Assembly (NCBI GenBank): GCA_005884465.1
Contig: VAZH01000100.1
Location: 1 to 10,196 of the forward strand
DNA: 10,196 nucleotides
Direction of reading: 5' to 3'
Origin: Alphaproteobacteria bacterium
GTDB taxonomy: Bacteria; Pseudomonadota; Alphaproteobacteria; Rhizobiales; Xanthobacteraceae
Shown here: positions 1 to 8,974 of the stretch, piece after piece
Position numbering within the stretch: position 1 is the stretch's first letter
How the letters are laid out: every line of letters begins with the position of its first letter
Program-made: the position numbers and the translations under genes
The notes under the pieces: generated by a model
The model's input: only the letters and a program-made list of their open reading frames with translations
What the model was told of the DNA's origin: nothing
The model's database searches: none

Positions 1-107
1 GGCATTCAAGCGTCCCCGAGAGCAACGTCGCCGTATCCGGCGTAAAAAGAAGAAGCCACCGCAACAATATCGCGAGGGCTCCTTTAACTTCGCCGATGGC
101 CGTCGGC
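1..107. other. flank downstream of katG; no gene assigned
   Basis: Nothing firm can be called here. Just after the katG stop, 92-107 holds a small inverted repeat (GCCGA, 6-nt loop, TCGGC) with no T-run, so it is at best a weak transcription end. On the minus strand an AAAGGAG (85-79) is followed by TTG codons at 67 and 64 and a frame that stays open to the window edge, beginning MLRWLLLFTPDTATLL. This could be the start of a small hydrophobic or membrane protein downstream of katG, but the 11-nt spacing and the non-ATG start make it weak. On the plus strand a short frame reading SPRATSPYPA ends at a TAA at 43-45 and could equally be the end of an incoming gene. Confidence 0.3.
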
Positions 108-2647
<2,540 letters not shown>

Positions 2648-3561
2648 ATGATCACGCTTCGACAACTTCGTTATCTCTCCGCGCTCGCCAAACATGGCCA
2701 TTTCGGCCGCGCCGCCGAGGCCTGCGCCGTGACCCAGCCCGCCCTGTCCATGCAGATTCGCGACCTGGAGCGGACCCTCGGCGTCGCGGTGGTGGAGCGG
2801 CGGCCGGGCGATGTGATGCTGACCGATGTCGGGCGCGAAATCGCGCGGCGGGCCGAGGACGTGCTGACGGCATCGCGCGACCTGGTCGACTTCGCCCGTC
2901 AACGCAGCGGGCTGCTCACCGGCCGGCTGACGCTCGGGGTGATTCCATCGCTGGCGCCCTATCTGCTGCCGCGCATTCTCCCGCTGCTGCAGACAAGGTT
3001 TCCGGAATTGCGGCTGGAGTTGCGGGAAACCCAGACCAGGCAACTTGTCGAGGACATCAGGAGCGGCGCGCTCGACGCGGCGATGCTCGCACTGCCGGTC
3101 ACCGAGCCGGACGTCGATACGATTGCCCTGTTCGAGGATCTGTTTCTGCTGGCGGTGCCCGCGAACGATCCGCGTCAGGAGAACGTGCGGGTGGCCGCGG
3201 AGGATATCGATCCGGCCACTGCCTGCGCGATCAGGCGCTGGCATTTTGCGCGACCGCGGCGCGGGGCCGCGCCACCGCCGCCGGCGGGACCGTGTTCGGC
3301 GCCAGCAGCCTGAATACGGTGATGCAGATCGTCGCGGGCGGCTATGGCGTCACCCTGATTCCGCAGATCGCCGCCGACGTCGAGCGGCGCGACGAACGGG
3401 TGAAATTCCTGCGCCTGGAAAATCCGCAACCCGGTCGCAGCATTGGCCTCGTGTTCCGCCGCACCTCGCCGCGCAAGGCGGATTTTGCCGCGTTGGGAGA
3501 GGTGGTGAAGGAAAGTGTGGATATTTCGCCGGCGAGAATCGCGAGCAAGAAGCGTAACTGA
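2648..3561 (+). pseudogene. oxyR: oxyR (LysR-type peroxide sensor), frameshifted by a 25 bp deletion
   Basis: LysR-type regulator remnant, clearly OxyR. The N-terminal part starts MITLRQLRYLSALAKHGHF with a helix-turn-helix at about residues 15-40 (FGRAAEACAVTQPALSMQI), then the OxyR-like effector-domain start GVIPSLAPYLLPRILPLL and RETQTRQLVEDIRSGALD. Translation in this frame leaves the family sequence after ...EDIDPAT (3219) and stops at 3313. From 3220 a second frame resumes with CLRDQALAFC, the two redox cysteines (E. coli Cys199/Cys208), and runs to the stop at 3561 through GVTLIPQIAADVE and PQPGRSIGLVFRR. The eight residues normally before the first Cys (LLLLEEGH-like) are missing. Restoring 25 nt gives about 312 residues with the first Cys near 200, normal for OxyR. 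ATG 2648 fits the family N-terminus; ATG 2642 or TTG 2618 are alternatives, and none has a strong ribosome-binding site. The N-terminal fragment alone would be about 221 residues and would lack the sensing cysteines. Confidence 0.9.
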
Positions 3562-3591
3562 CGGCTATGGATGCCGATGGTCCTGCACAAC

Positions 3592-3616
3592 AAAAAGGGC
3601 GGCTGAAAGGCCGCCC
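3592..3616 (-). terminator. intrinsic terminator of the SOD gene
   Basis: Read on the minus strand, this is a 7-bp perfect GC stem (GGGCGGC / GCCGCCC) with a 6-nt loop CTTTCA, followed at once by TTTTTG (3596-3591). It lies 22 nt past the SOD stop codon. On the plus strand the hairpin is followed by TCCCGAGC, so it should not stop oxyR transcripts well. Confidence 0.85.
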
Positions 3617-3638
3617 TCCCGAGCTCAATGTATCCCGC

Positions 3639-4385
3639 TCACACGCCCAGCGTGCCTGCCTTGGCGGCGGCATAGCGCTCGGCGACCTTGTTCCAGTTCA
3701 CGGTATTCCACCAAGCCTTGAGGTAATCGGCGCGGCGGTTCTGGTAATTGAGATAGTAAGCGTGTTCCCAGACGTCGTTGCCCATGAGCACGCGCTTGCC
3801 GTCCATGATCGGAGTGTCCTGGTTCGGGCGGGTCTCGATCGCGAGCTTGCCGTCCTTGGTGACGGTTACGAACACCCAGCCCGAACCGAACTGGCGTCCG
3901 CCGGCGGCGTCGAAGTCGGTCTGGAATTTTTCCATTCCGCCGAGATCGCGATCGATCGCCGCCAGCACCTCGCCTTCGGGCTTGCCGCCGTTCGGTCCCA
4001 TGATCTCCCAGAACATGGTGTGGTTGGCGTGGCCGCCGAGATTGTTGCGCACCGCGAATTTGATGTCGTCGCTCAGCGCGTTCAGGTTGCCGAGCACATC
4101 TTCCACGGCCCTCGCTCCGAGCTGCTGCGGATTGGTCTTGGCGAGGTTGTTGAGATTGGCGACATAGGCCCCATGGTGCTTGTCGTGGTGGATTTCCATG
4201 GTCCTGGCGTCGATGTGCGGCTCGAACGCATTGGTCGGGTAGGGGAGCGGCGGCACCACGAATGGGCCGGTCGGGGCTGTCGGCGCGGCGGTCGACGCCT
4301 GGGCGAACACAATGCGCGGCGTGGACGCGGCAGCCGCCAAGCCTGCGGCCGCGCTGAAAAAATGACGGCGCGATAATGAGGACAT
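3639..4385 (-). CDS. Tat-exported superoxide dismutase, Mn-type of the Fe/Mn family
   Basis: Converts superoxide to H2O2 and O2. The 248-residue product has an N-terminal twin-arginine signal: SRRHFF (residues 5-10), a hydrophobic AAAGLAAAA stretch and a probable cut after FAQA (about 30). It is therefore expected to fold with its metal in the cytoplasm and be exported to the periplasm. The mature part is a complete Fe/Mn SOD. Metal ligands by alignment with E. coli SODs are His66, His122 (NHTMFW), Asp204 and His208 (DVWEHAYY). Gly118 replaces the Fe-type Gln69, and Gln189 (PNQDTP) matches the Mn-type Gln146, so Mn or cambialistic use is favoured over strict Fe use. ATG 4385 is preceded by AAGGAGGG (4398-4391) with a 5-nt spacer, a very strong site. 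The gene is convergent with the oxyR remnant and close to katG, suiting an oxidative-stress role. Confidence 0.95.
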   Translation of the reverse strand: MSSLSRRHFFSAAAGLAAAASTPRIVFAQASTAAPTAPTGPFVVPPLPYPTNAFEPHIDARTMEIHHDKHHGAYVANLNNLAKTNPQQLGARAVEDVLGNLNALSDDIKFAVRNNLGGHANHTMFWEIMGPNGGKPEGEVLAAIDRDLGGMEKFQTDFDAAGGRQFGSGWVFVTVTKDGKLAIETRPNQDTPIMDGKRVLMGNDVWEHAYYLNYQNRRADYLKAWWNTVNWNKVAERYAAAKAGTLGV

Positions 4386-4429
4386 GAAATCCCTCCTTGG
4401 GGTGAGAGAGCCTGCGTTGTCCGACGAGC

Positions 4430-4478
4430 ATTATGTAGTGGGCAGTCCCGCGATTAAACCCAAATTCGAATTCAATTT
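4430..4478 (-). promoter_or_regulatory. possible SOD promoter and AT-rich operator
   Basis: On the minus strand, CATAAT (4435-4430) resembles a -10 box, and 17 nt upstream lies TTTAAT (4458-4453), a poor -35 match. Just upstream, plus-strand 4462-4478 is the AT-rich near-symmetric AAATTCGAATTCAATTT, built from two overlapping palindromes (ATTCGAAT, GAATTC) within outer arms AAATT/AATTT. It stands out in GC-rich DNA and could be a metal- or redox-regulator site. The regulator is not identifiable from sequence alone. Confidence 0.35.
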
Positions 4479-4535
4479 CGCGTGGCTTATATCTCCGGTT
4501 CCGATGCCGTGACCCAAGTGGCGCGCCGTCGCCCA

Positions 4536-4570
4536 TAAACAGGAAGAGCGGCCTTTCGGCCGCCCTTCCT
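4536..4570 (-). terminator. hairpin terminator of pnp
   Basis: Read on the minus strand, this is a 13-bp stem closing a GAAA tetraloop: arms AGGAAGGGCGGCC and GGCCGCTCTTCCT, fully paired if one G-U wobble is allowed. On the plus strand the same position is an A-C mismatch, so the fold favours the minus-strand RNA. It lies 22 nt after the pnp stop. The following tract GTTTATGG is only modestly U-rich, so it may act partly as an RNA 3'-end stabiliser as well as a terminator. Confidence 0.75.
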
Positions 4571-4592
4571 GCAATCCGCAATGGATCGGGAA

Positions 4593-6746
4593 TTACTCGC
4601 CGGCGGCTTCGCGCGGCGCGGGCTCGGCCTTCTGCTTGGCCTCAAGATCCTCGCCGGTGACCTGATCGACGGCCTTCATCGACAGCCGCGTCTTGCCGCG
4701 ATCGTCGAAGCCGAGCAGCTTCACCTTGACCTTGTCGCCTTCCTTGACGACGTCGGAGGTCTTCTGCACGCGGTTGGCCGCGAGCTGGCTGATGTGCACC
4801 AGCCCGTCCTTGGCGCCGAAGAAGTTCACGAACGCGCCGAATTCCATCACCTTGACGACGGTGCCATCATAGATCTGGCCGACTTCCGGATCGGAGGCGA
4901 TCGATTTGATCCACTTGATCGCGGCCTTGATCGATTCGCCGTCGGCAGAGGCGACCTTCACGGTGCCGTCGTCGTCGATATTGACCTTGGCGCCGGTCTT
5001 CTCGACGATTTCACGGATCACCTTGCCGCCGGTGCCGATCACTTCGCGGATCTTGTCGGTGGCAATCTTGAAGGTCTCGATGCGCGGCGCGTATTCGCCG
5101 AGTTCGGCGCGCGCGGCGTTCAGGGCCTTGGACATTTCGCCGAGAATATGGATGCGCCCTTCCTTGGCCTGGCCGAGCGCGACCCGCATGATCTCCTCGG
5201 TGATCCCGGCGATCTTGATGTCCATCTGCAGCGAGGTGATGCCGTGATCGGTGCCGGCCACCTTGAAGTCCATGTCGCCGAGATGATCCTCGTCACCGAG
5301 GATGTCCGAGAGAACGGCAAAGCGCGAACCCTCCAGGATGAGGCCCATGGCGATGCCCGCGGTCGGCCGCTTTAGCGGAACGCCCGCATCCATCAGCGCC
5401 AATGAGGCGCCGCAGACCGAAGCCATCGACGACGATCCGTTGGACTCGGTGATCTCCGAGACTACACGCACGGTATAGGGGAATTCGTGGTGGGGCGGCA
5501 GCACCGGGTGGATCGCGCGCCAGGCCAGTTTGCCATGGCCGATCTCGCGGCGCTTGGTGCCGCCAAGCCGCCCGGTCTCACCGACCGAGTAGGGAGGGAA
5601 GTTGTAGTGCAGCAGGAATGTCTCTTTGTACGTTCCCGACAGCGCATCGACATATTGCTCGTCCTCGCCGGTGCCGAGCGTGGTCACCACCAAGCCCTGG
5701 GTTTCGCCGCGGGTGAACAGCGCCGAGCCATGGGCACGGGGCAATACGCCGACCTCGGCGATGATGTTGCGGACCGTCTTTGCGTCGCGGCCGTCGATGC
5801 GCTTGCCGGTGTCGAGAATGTTCCAGCGAACGATCTTGGCTTCCAGCTCCTTGAACACGCCGGCGATGCGCTGCTTGTCGTATTTTGGCTCCTGGCCTTC
5901 CGGAAAATAGTGCGCCATCACTTTTTCTTTGGCCTTGCCGACCGCGTTATGGCGCTCCTGCTTGTTTGGAATCGCATACGCGGCGCGCAGGTCCTGCTCG
6001 ATCAGGGCGAGGATTTCCTTTTCCAGCGCGCTTTCGTCGACGACCGCGACTTCGCGCGGCTCCTTCGCGGCCTTTTCGGCGAGTTCGATGATCGCCTTGA
6101 TCACGGGCTGGAAATGCCGGTGCCCGAACATCACGGCGCCGAGCATGATGTCTTCGTTGAGTTCCTTGGCCTCCGATTCCACCATCAGCACGGCGTCGGC
6201 GGTGCCGGCGACGACCAGGTCGAGCTGGGATTCGGCCATTTCGTCGAGCGTCGGATTGAGCACGTATTCGTCGTTGACGAAGCCGACGCGGGCCGCGCCG
6301 ATCGGACCTTTGAAGGGCGCGCCGGACAGCGTCAGCGCCGCGGACGCAGCCACCATCGCAAGAATGTCGGGATCGTTCTCCATGTCGTGCGACAGCGTCG
6401 TAATGATCACCTGGGTCTCGTTGCGCCAGCCATCGACAAACAGCGGGCGGATCGGACGGTCGATCAGACGGGAGACCAGTGTCTCCTTTTCGGTCGGTCG
6501 GCCTTCGCGTTTGAAATAGCCGCCGGGAATTCGGCCCGCAGCGTAGGTTTTTTCCTGATAGTCGACGGTCAGCGGCAGGAAGTCGACGCCTTCGCGGGGC
6601 GTCTTCGCGGCGACGACGGTGGCGAGCACGACGGTCTCGCCGTAGGTGGCAAGCACGGCGCCGTCGGCCTGACGGGCGATTTTTCCTGTTTCAAGCTTGA
6701 GGGGACGTCCACCCCAGTCGATCTCGACTGAATGAATATTGAACAT
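4593..6746 (-). CDS. pnp: polyribonucleotide nucleotidyltransferase (PNPase)
   Basis: Phosphorolytic 3'-to-5' exoribonuclease that also adds 3' tails; acts as a trimer and commonly with RNase E in RNA decay. The 717-residue length is normal. In order: a first RNase PH domain (about 10-140) ending in the helical linker region; a second RNase PH domain (about 310-540) with the phosphate/RNA-binding [10 protein letters not shown] (396-405), [12 protein letters not shown] and the catalytic Asp487, Asp493 and Lys495 ([12 protein letters not shown], equivalent to E. coli Asp486, Asp492, Lys494); a KH domain (about 555-615) with the GTGG loop in [14 protein letters not shown]; an S1 domain (about 622-692, [20 protein letters not shown]); and a short charged tail. 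The start at ATG 6746 gives the family N-terminus [16 protein letters not shown]. The ribosome-binding site is a modest AAGAAGA. pnp is separated from rpsO by a terminator and a structured leader, so it probably has its own promoter. Confidence 0.99.
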   Translation of the reverse strand: MFNIHSVEIDWGGRPLKLETGKIARQADGAVLATYGETVVLATVVAAKTPREGVDFLPLTVDYQEKTYAAGRIPGGYFKREGRPTEKETLVSRLIDRPIRPLFVDGWRNETQVIITTLSHDMENDPDILAMVAASAALTLSGAPFKGPIGAARVGFVNDEYVLNPTLDEMAESQLDLVVAGTADAVLMVESEAKELNEDIMLGAVMFGHRHFQPVIKAIIELAEKAAKEPREVAVVDESALEKEILALIEQDLRAAYAIPNKQERHNAVGKAKEKVMAHYFPEGQEPKYDKQRIAGVFKELEAKIVRWNILDTGKRIDGRDAKTVRNIIAEVGVLPRAHGSALFTRGETQGLVVTTLGTGEDEQYVDALSGTYKETFLLHYNFPPYSVGETGRLGGTKRREIGHGKLAWRAIHPVLPPHHEFPYTVRVVSEITESNGSSSMASVCGASLALMDAGVPLKRPTAGIAMGLILEGSRFAVLSDILGDEDHLGDMDFKVAGTDHGITSLQMDIKIAGITEEIMRVALGQAKEGRIHILGEMSKALNAARAELGEYAPRIETFKIATDKIREVIGTGGKVIREIVEKTGAKVNIDDDGTVKVASADGESIKAAIKWIKSIASDPEVGQIYDGTVVKVMEFGAFVNFFGAKDGLVHISQLAANRVQKTSDVVKEGDKVKVKLLGFDDRGKTRLSMKAVDQVTGEDLEAKQKAEPAPREAAGE

Positions 6747-7007
6747 AGTGGTCTTCTTTCATGGTTTCACGAAAGCAGGGACCCTTCAAAACGCAAAAAC
6801 CATGCGCAAGATGGCGGGACGCTGATTGCGATGAAGTCGCAGACTCAGCGCCCGGCGATCCTGCCATGGTCTTTATGTTTCGAATGGCGTCCATCCTTCC
6901 GATGGTACGGGCATCTTGCCCGTTACGCCCAGCTGCCGGATTGCTGCTGGACGTTCTTTGCGCACGATCGTTTTCGAAAACCTCAACAATGGTTTTACGG
7001 ATCATGC
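6747..7007 (-). promoter_or_regulatory. structured 5' leader and promoter region of pnp
   Basis: Between the rpsO terminator and the pnp start. Three stem-loops are visible. (1) 6815-6854: an interrupted stem of about 15 bp (CGGG, bulge, CGCTGA, internal loop, TGCGA around a 5-nt loop). (2) 6891-6905: CCATC-N5-GATGG. (3) 6904-6926: GTA-CGGGCA-TCT-TGCCCG-T-TAC, with 6907-6923 a perfect 7-bp stem. A 12-bp palindrome GTTTTCGAAAAC lies at 6970-6981. In E. coli the pnp leader folds into a stem cut by RNase III and then used by PNPase to repress its own synthesis; a similar role here is inferred from position and structure only. No clear -35/-10 pair was found. A frame on the minus strand (7005-6691) crosses this region and overlaps the pnp start, but looks non-coding. 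Confidence 0.5.
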
Positions 7008-7031
7008 AAAAACGCGCGCAACGAGCGCGCG
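7008..7031 (-). terminator. intrinsic terminator after rpsO
   Basis: On the minus strand, a 7-bp CGCGCGC / GCGCGCG stem with loop TCGTT, followed directly by TTTTT (7012-7008). It begins 13 nt after the rpsO stop codon. It should end most rbfA-truB-rpsO transcripts before pnp. Confidence 0.85.
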
Positions 7032-7044
7032 CGAACTGAACAAA

Positions 7045-7314
7045 TCAACGACGAATGTTATGCTTTTCGAGCAGCGCCTTGTAACGCGCCTCATCCTTCC
7101 TCTTGATGTAATCGAGAAGCGAGCGGCGCGTCGACACGAGCTTCAAAAGGCCGCGACGCGAATGGTTGTCCTTCACGTGGGTCTTGAAATGCCCGGTGAG
7201 GTTGTTGATGCGTTCCGACAGGATCGCGACCTGAACCTCGGGGGAGCCGGTGTCGCCGGCCTTGGTGGCATTCGTCTTGATGACTTCCGCTTTGCGTTGG
7301 GCGGTAATCGACAT
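7045..7314 (-). CDS. rpsO: 30S ribosomal protein S15
   Basis: Small primary 16S rRNA-binding protein of the 30S platform; also part of an intersubunit bridge. The 89-residue product ([15 protein letters not shown]... to ...EKHNIRR) is the exact length usual for S15. The diagnostic core [17 protein letters not shown] (about 22-38), [16 protein letters not shown] and [10 protein letters not shown] are all present. ATG 7314 is chosen over an in-frame TTG at 7320 because it gives the canonical MSIT start and has GGAAGAG (7328-7322) 7 nt upstream. That site lies inside the last codons of truB, whose stop is only 2 nt before this ATG, so translational coupling is likely. Ends shortly before a strong terminator. 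Confidence 0.99.
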   Translation of the reverse strand: MSITAQRKAEVIKTNATKAGDTGSPEVQVAILSERINNLTGHFKTHVKDNHSRRGLLKLVSTRRSLLDYIKRKDEARYKALLEKHNIRR

Positions 7315-7316
7315 CG

Positions 7317-8402
7317 TCAAACTCTTCCATTGCTGCGAGCCGAACTGGCAGTCAGTCCGGTCAGGTTGAACACGCGCTTGGGGATGAGTTCGCCATTGCC
7401 AATTTCGGCGAGGGCCAGAAGCCGGCCTGCCACCGTGACATAGACTGTGCCGCTACAATTGGGCGCATCCCGTCCGCGCAACAAAACGGCTTGGCCCCTG
7501 TGGAGCCTTGCCGCATCAGCCCGTGTGACGGCCAGCGCCGGGATGTCGTCCAGCGCGGTCTCAACGGGCAAAAGCGCGTCGGCGAGGCTGCCCTCGCCAG
7601 ACGCGGCTCTATCGCACAAAGCCTCCAACTGTTCCAGCGGAATCATGTCCGATTCGTCGAACGGGCCGACCAACGTCCGCCGCAGCGCGCAGATATGGCC
7701 ATAACAGCCGAGAATCCGGCCGATATCGCGGGCCAGCGCCCGCACATAGGTACCCTTGCCGCACTCGGCCTCAAGCACCGAATGGCTGCTATCTAAGTGT
7801 TCTATAAGGGATAAATGGTGGACCTCGACCGCCCGCGGCTTCAGCGCGACGCTCTCGCCGTCGCGCGCCAGATCATAGGCGCGCTCGCCCTGGATCTTGA
7901 TGGCGGAGTATTGCGGCGGGATCTGCTCGATCAGGCCGGTGAACCGCGGCAGCAGGTTCAGGATCGCGTCCGCGGAGGGCCTGATATCGCTGGTTTGGGT
8001 GACCCGGCCCTCGGTGTCGTCGGTATCGCGTTCCTCGCCCCAAGCGACCGTAAAGCGATAGCGCTTGCGGCTGTCCATCACGAACGGAACGGTCTTGGTG
8101 GCCTCACCCAAGGCGATCGGCAAGCCGCCGGAGGCGAGCGGATCGAGCGTGCCGGCGTGGCCCGCGCGTTTGGCCTGGAATAGCCGCTTCACGACTGCCA
8201 CGGCATGCGTCGAGGTCATGCCGATCGGCTTGTCGAGCACGATCCAGCCGTGGACGTCGCGCTTGTCGCGCCGCGGTTGGCCCTGTTGCTGCTGTGGCTT
8301 GTCGCCGCGGCCGCCCCGCACATCCGACAGATGATTTTTTTCCGCGCCATGCGAATCAGCATTTTGCTGGTCGAACGGGTTGTTTGCGGCGGTCACGATC
8401 AT
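7317..8402 (-). CDS. truB: tRNA pseudouridine(55) synthase TruB
   Basis: Isomerises U55 to pseudouridine in the T-arm of tRNAs and acts as a tRNA chaperone. The 361-residue protein has a variable, Gln- and Arg-rich N-terminal extension of about 50 residues ([13 protein letters not shown]), then the catalytic core: [15 protein letters not shown] (51-65) and [15 protein letters not shown], where Asp87 is the catalytic aspartate (Asp48 in E. coli). [14 protein letters not shown] and [16 protein letters not shown] match other conserved TruB motifs. The C-terminal part (about 290-340) resembles the PUA-like RNA-binding domain of the family. ATG 8402 is 4 nt after the rbfA stop, with GGAAGAG (8417-8411) inside rbfA. 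The extension is longer than in E. coli, and a later start cannot be fully excluded, but no better-placed ribosome-binding site was noticed. Confidence 0.97.
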   Translation of the reverse strand: MIVTAANNPFDQQNADSHGAEKNHLSDVRGGRGDKPQQQQGQPRRDKRDVHGWIVLDKPIGMTSTHAVAVVKRLFQAKRAGHAGTLDPLASGGLPIALGEATKTVPFVMDSRKRYRFTVAWGEERDTDDTEGRVTQTSDIRPSADAILNLLPRFTGLIEQIPPQYSAIKIQGERAYDLARDGESVALKPRAVEVHHLSLIEHLDSSHSVLEAECGKGTYVRALARDIGRILGCYGHICALRRTLVGPFDESDMIPLEQLEALCDRAASGEGSLADALLPVETALDDIPALAVTRADAARLHRGQAVLLRGRDAPNCSGTVYVTVAGRLLALAEIGNGELIPKRVFNLTGLTASSARSNGRV

Positions 8403-8406
8403 CGGG

Positions 8407-8826
8407 TTACTCTTCCGGATCTTGCGAATCTGATGCGAGGTCTTTTTGTACCGCAGGCGTTCGCAGCAATTTCTCTATTCGTTCCGCCTCATCGAATCGA
8501 TCGTCAACACGGAAGCGAACATCAGGCGCAAATTTTAAGTTAACCCGCCGCGCCACCTCGCCGCGCAGGAACTTCTTGTTGCGCTCCAGCGCCGCGATCA
8601 CGATCTCGGTATCGCGTCCGCCGAGCGGCATCACATAGATGGTCGCAAGCTTCAGGTCGGGCGACATCCGAACCTCGGGCACCGTGATGATGTGACCTTC
8701 GAGGTCCTGATCGTGCACGCTGCCATTGACAAGAATATCCGCAACCGCGTGACGCACGGTTTCGCCGACCCGCAATTGGCGCTGCGAGCCGCCGGCGGCG
8801 GAACTTTTCCTGTTGTGGCGCGGCAT
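8407..8826 (-). CDS. rbfA: 30S ribosome-binding factor RbfA
   Basis: KH-fold assembly factor that binds the 30S subunit during late 16S rRNA maturation and cold adaptation. The chosen product is 139 residues, normal for RbfA: a basic N-terminus [27 protein letters not shown], then the hallmark [20 protein letters not shown] (about 51-70), [27 protein letters not shown] and an acidic tail (SDSQDPEE). The frame can be extended upstream to an ATG at 8874, but the added residues ([16 protein letters not shown]) are translated from the intergenic hairpin repeat, so ATG 8826 is preferred, with a purine-rich GAGAGAG before it. Placed between infB and truB, as in many bacteria, and almost touching truB (4-nt gap). 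Confidence 0.96.
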   Translation of the reverse strand: MPRHNRKSSAAGGSQRQLRVGETVRHAVADILVNGSVHDQDLEGHIITVPEVRMSPDLKLATIYVMPLGGRDTEIVIAALERNKKFLRGEVARRVNLKFAPDVRFRVDDRFDEAERIEKLLRTPAVQKDLASDSQDPEE

Positions 8827-8847
8827 TATCGCTCTCTCAAAATCCTC

Positions 8848-8927
8848 ATGCCCGCGCTCGTCGCGGGCATCCATGTCTTTCTCGTTGAATCAGGTGAGAC
8901 GTGGATGGCCGGGACAAGCCCGGCCAT
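8848..8927. repeat. paired-hairpin palindromic intergenic repeat
   Basis: Two perfect 9-bp stems with 5-nt loops: 8848-8870 (ATGCCCGCG-CTCGT-CGCGGGCAT) and 8905-8927 (ATGGCCGGG-ACAAG-CCCGGCCAT). The segments facing inward, CATCCATGTC (8868-8877) and GACGTGGATG (8898-8907), also pair with one mismatch, so the whole unit can fold as one large cruciform. I recognise the pattern as a REP/BIME-like unit that I recall recurring between genes in Bradyrhizobium-type genomes; this is from memory, not a search. It fills most of the infB-rbfA spacer and may act on mRNA processing or stability within the operon. Confidence 0.8.
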
Positions 8928-8974
8928 GACGCCGTTTTTTCAGTTACAAGACCAGCCTGTTGTGAGACTTGGAC

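Noticed and set aside
3190..3330. Programmed ribosomal frameshift in oxyR
   Set aside because: A simple frame change would not restore the missing family residues before the Cys, and no slippery heptamer was seen. A deletion explains both the lost codons and the frame change.
3625..4581. Minus-strand 318-codon frame overlapping the SOD gene
   Set aside because: Same strand but a different frame from the SOD, which has a Tat signal, metal ligands and a strong ribosome-binding site. This frame is arginine-rich and has no family resemblance.
5487..6731. Plus-strand open frame of 414 codons opposite pnp
   Set aside because: Antisense shadow of pnp; no ribosome-binding site, no recognisable domain, and low-complexity His/Arg/Asp composition.
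6691..7005. Minus-strand 104-codon frame between rpsO and pnp
   Set aside because: It starts beside the terminator U-tract, lacks a ribosome-binding site, overlaps the pnp start in another frame and covers the structured leader. Kept as non-coding unless conservation shows otherwise.
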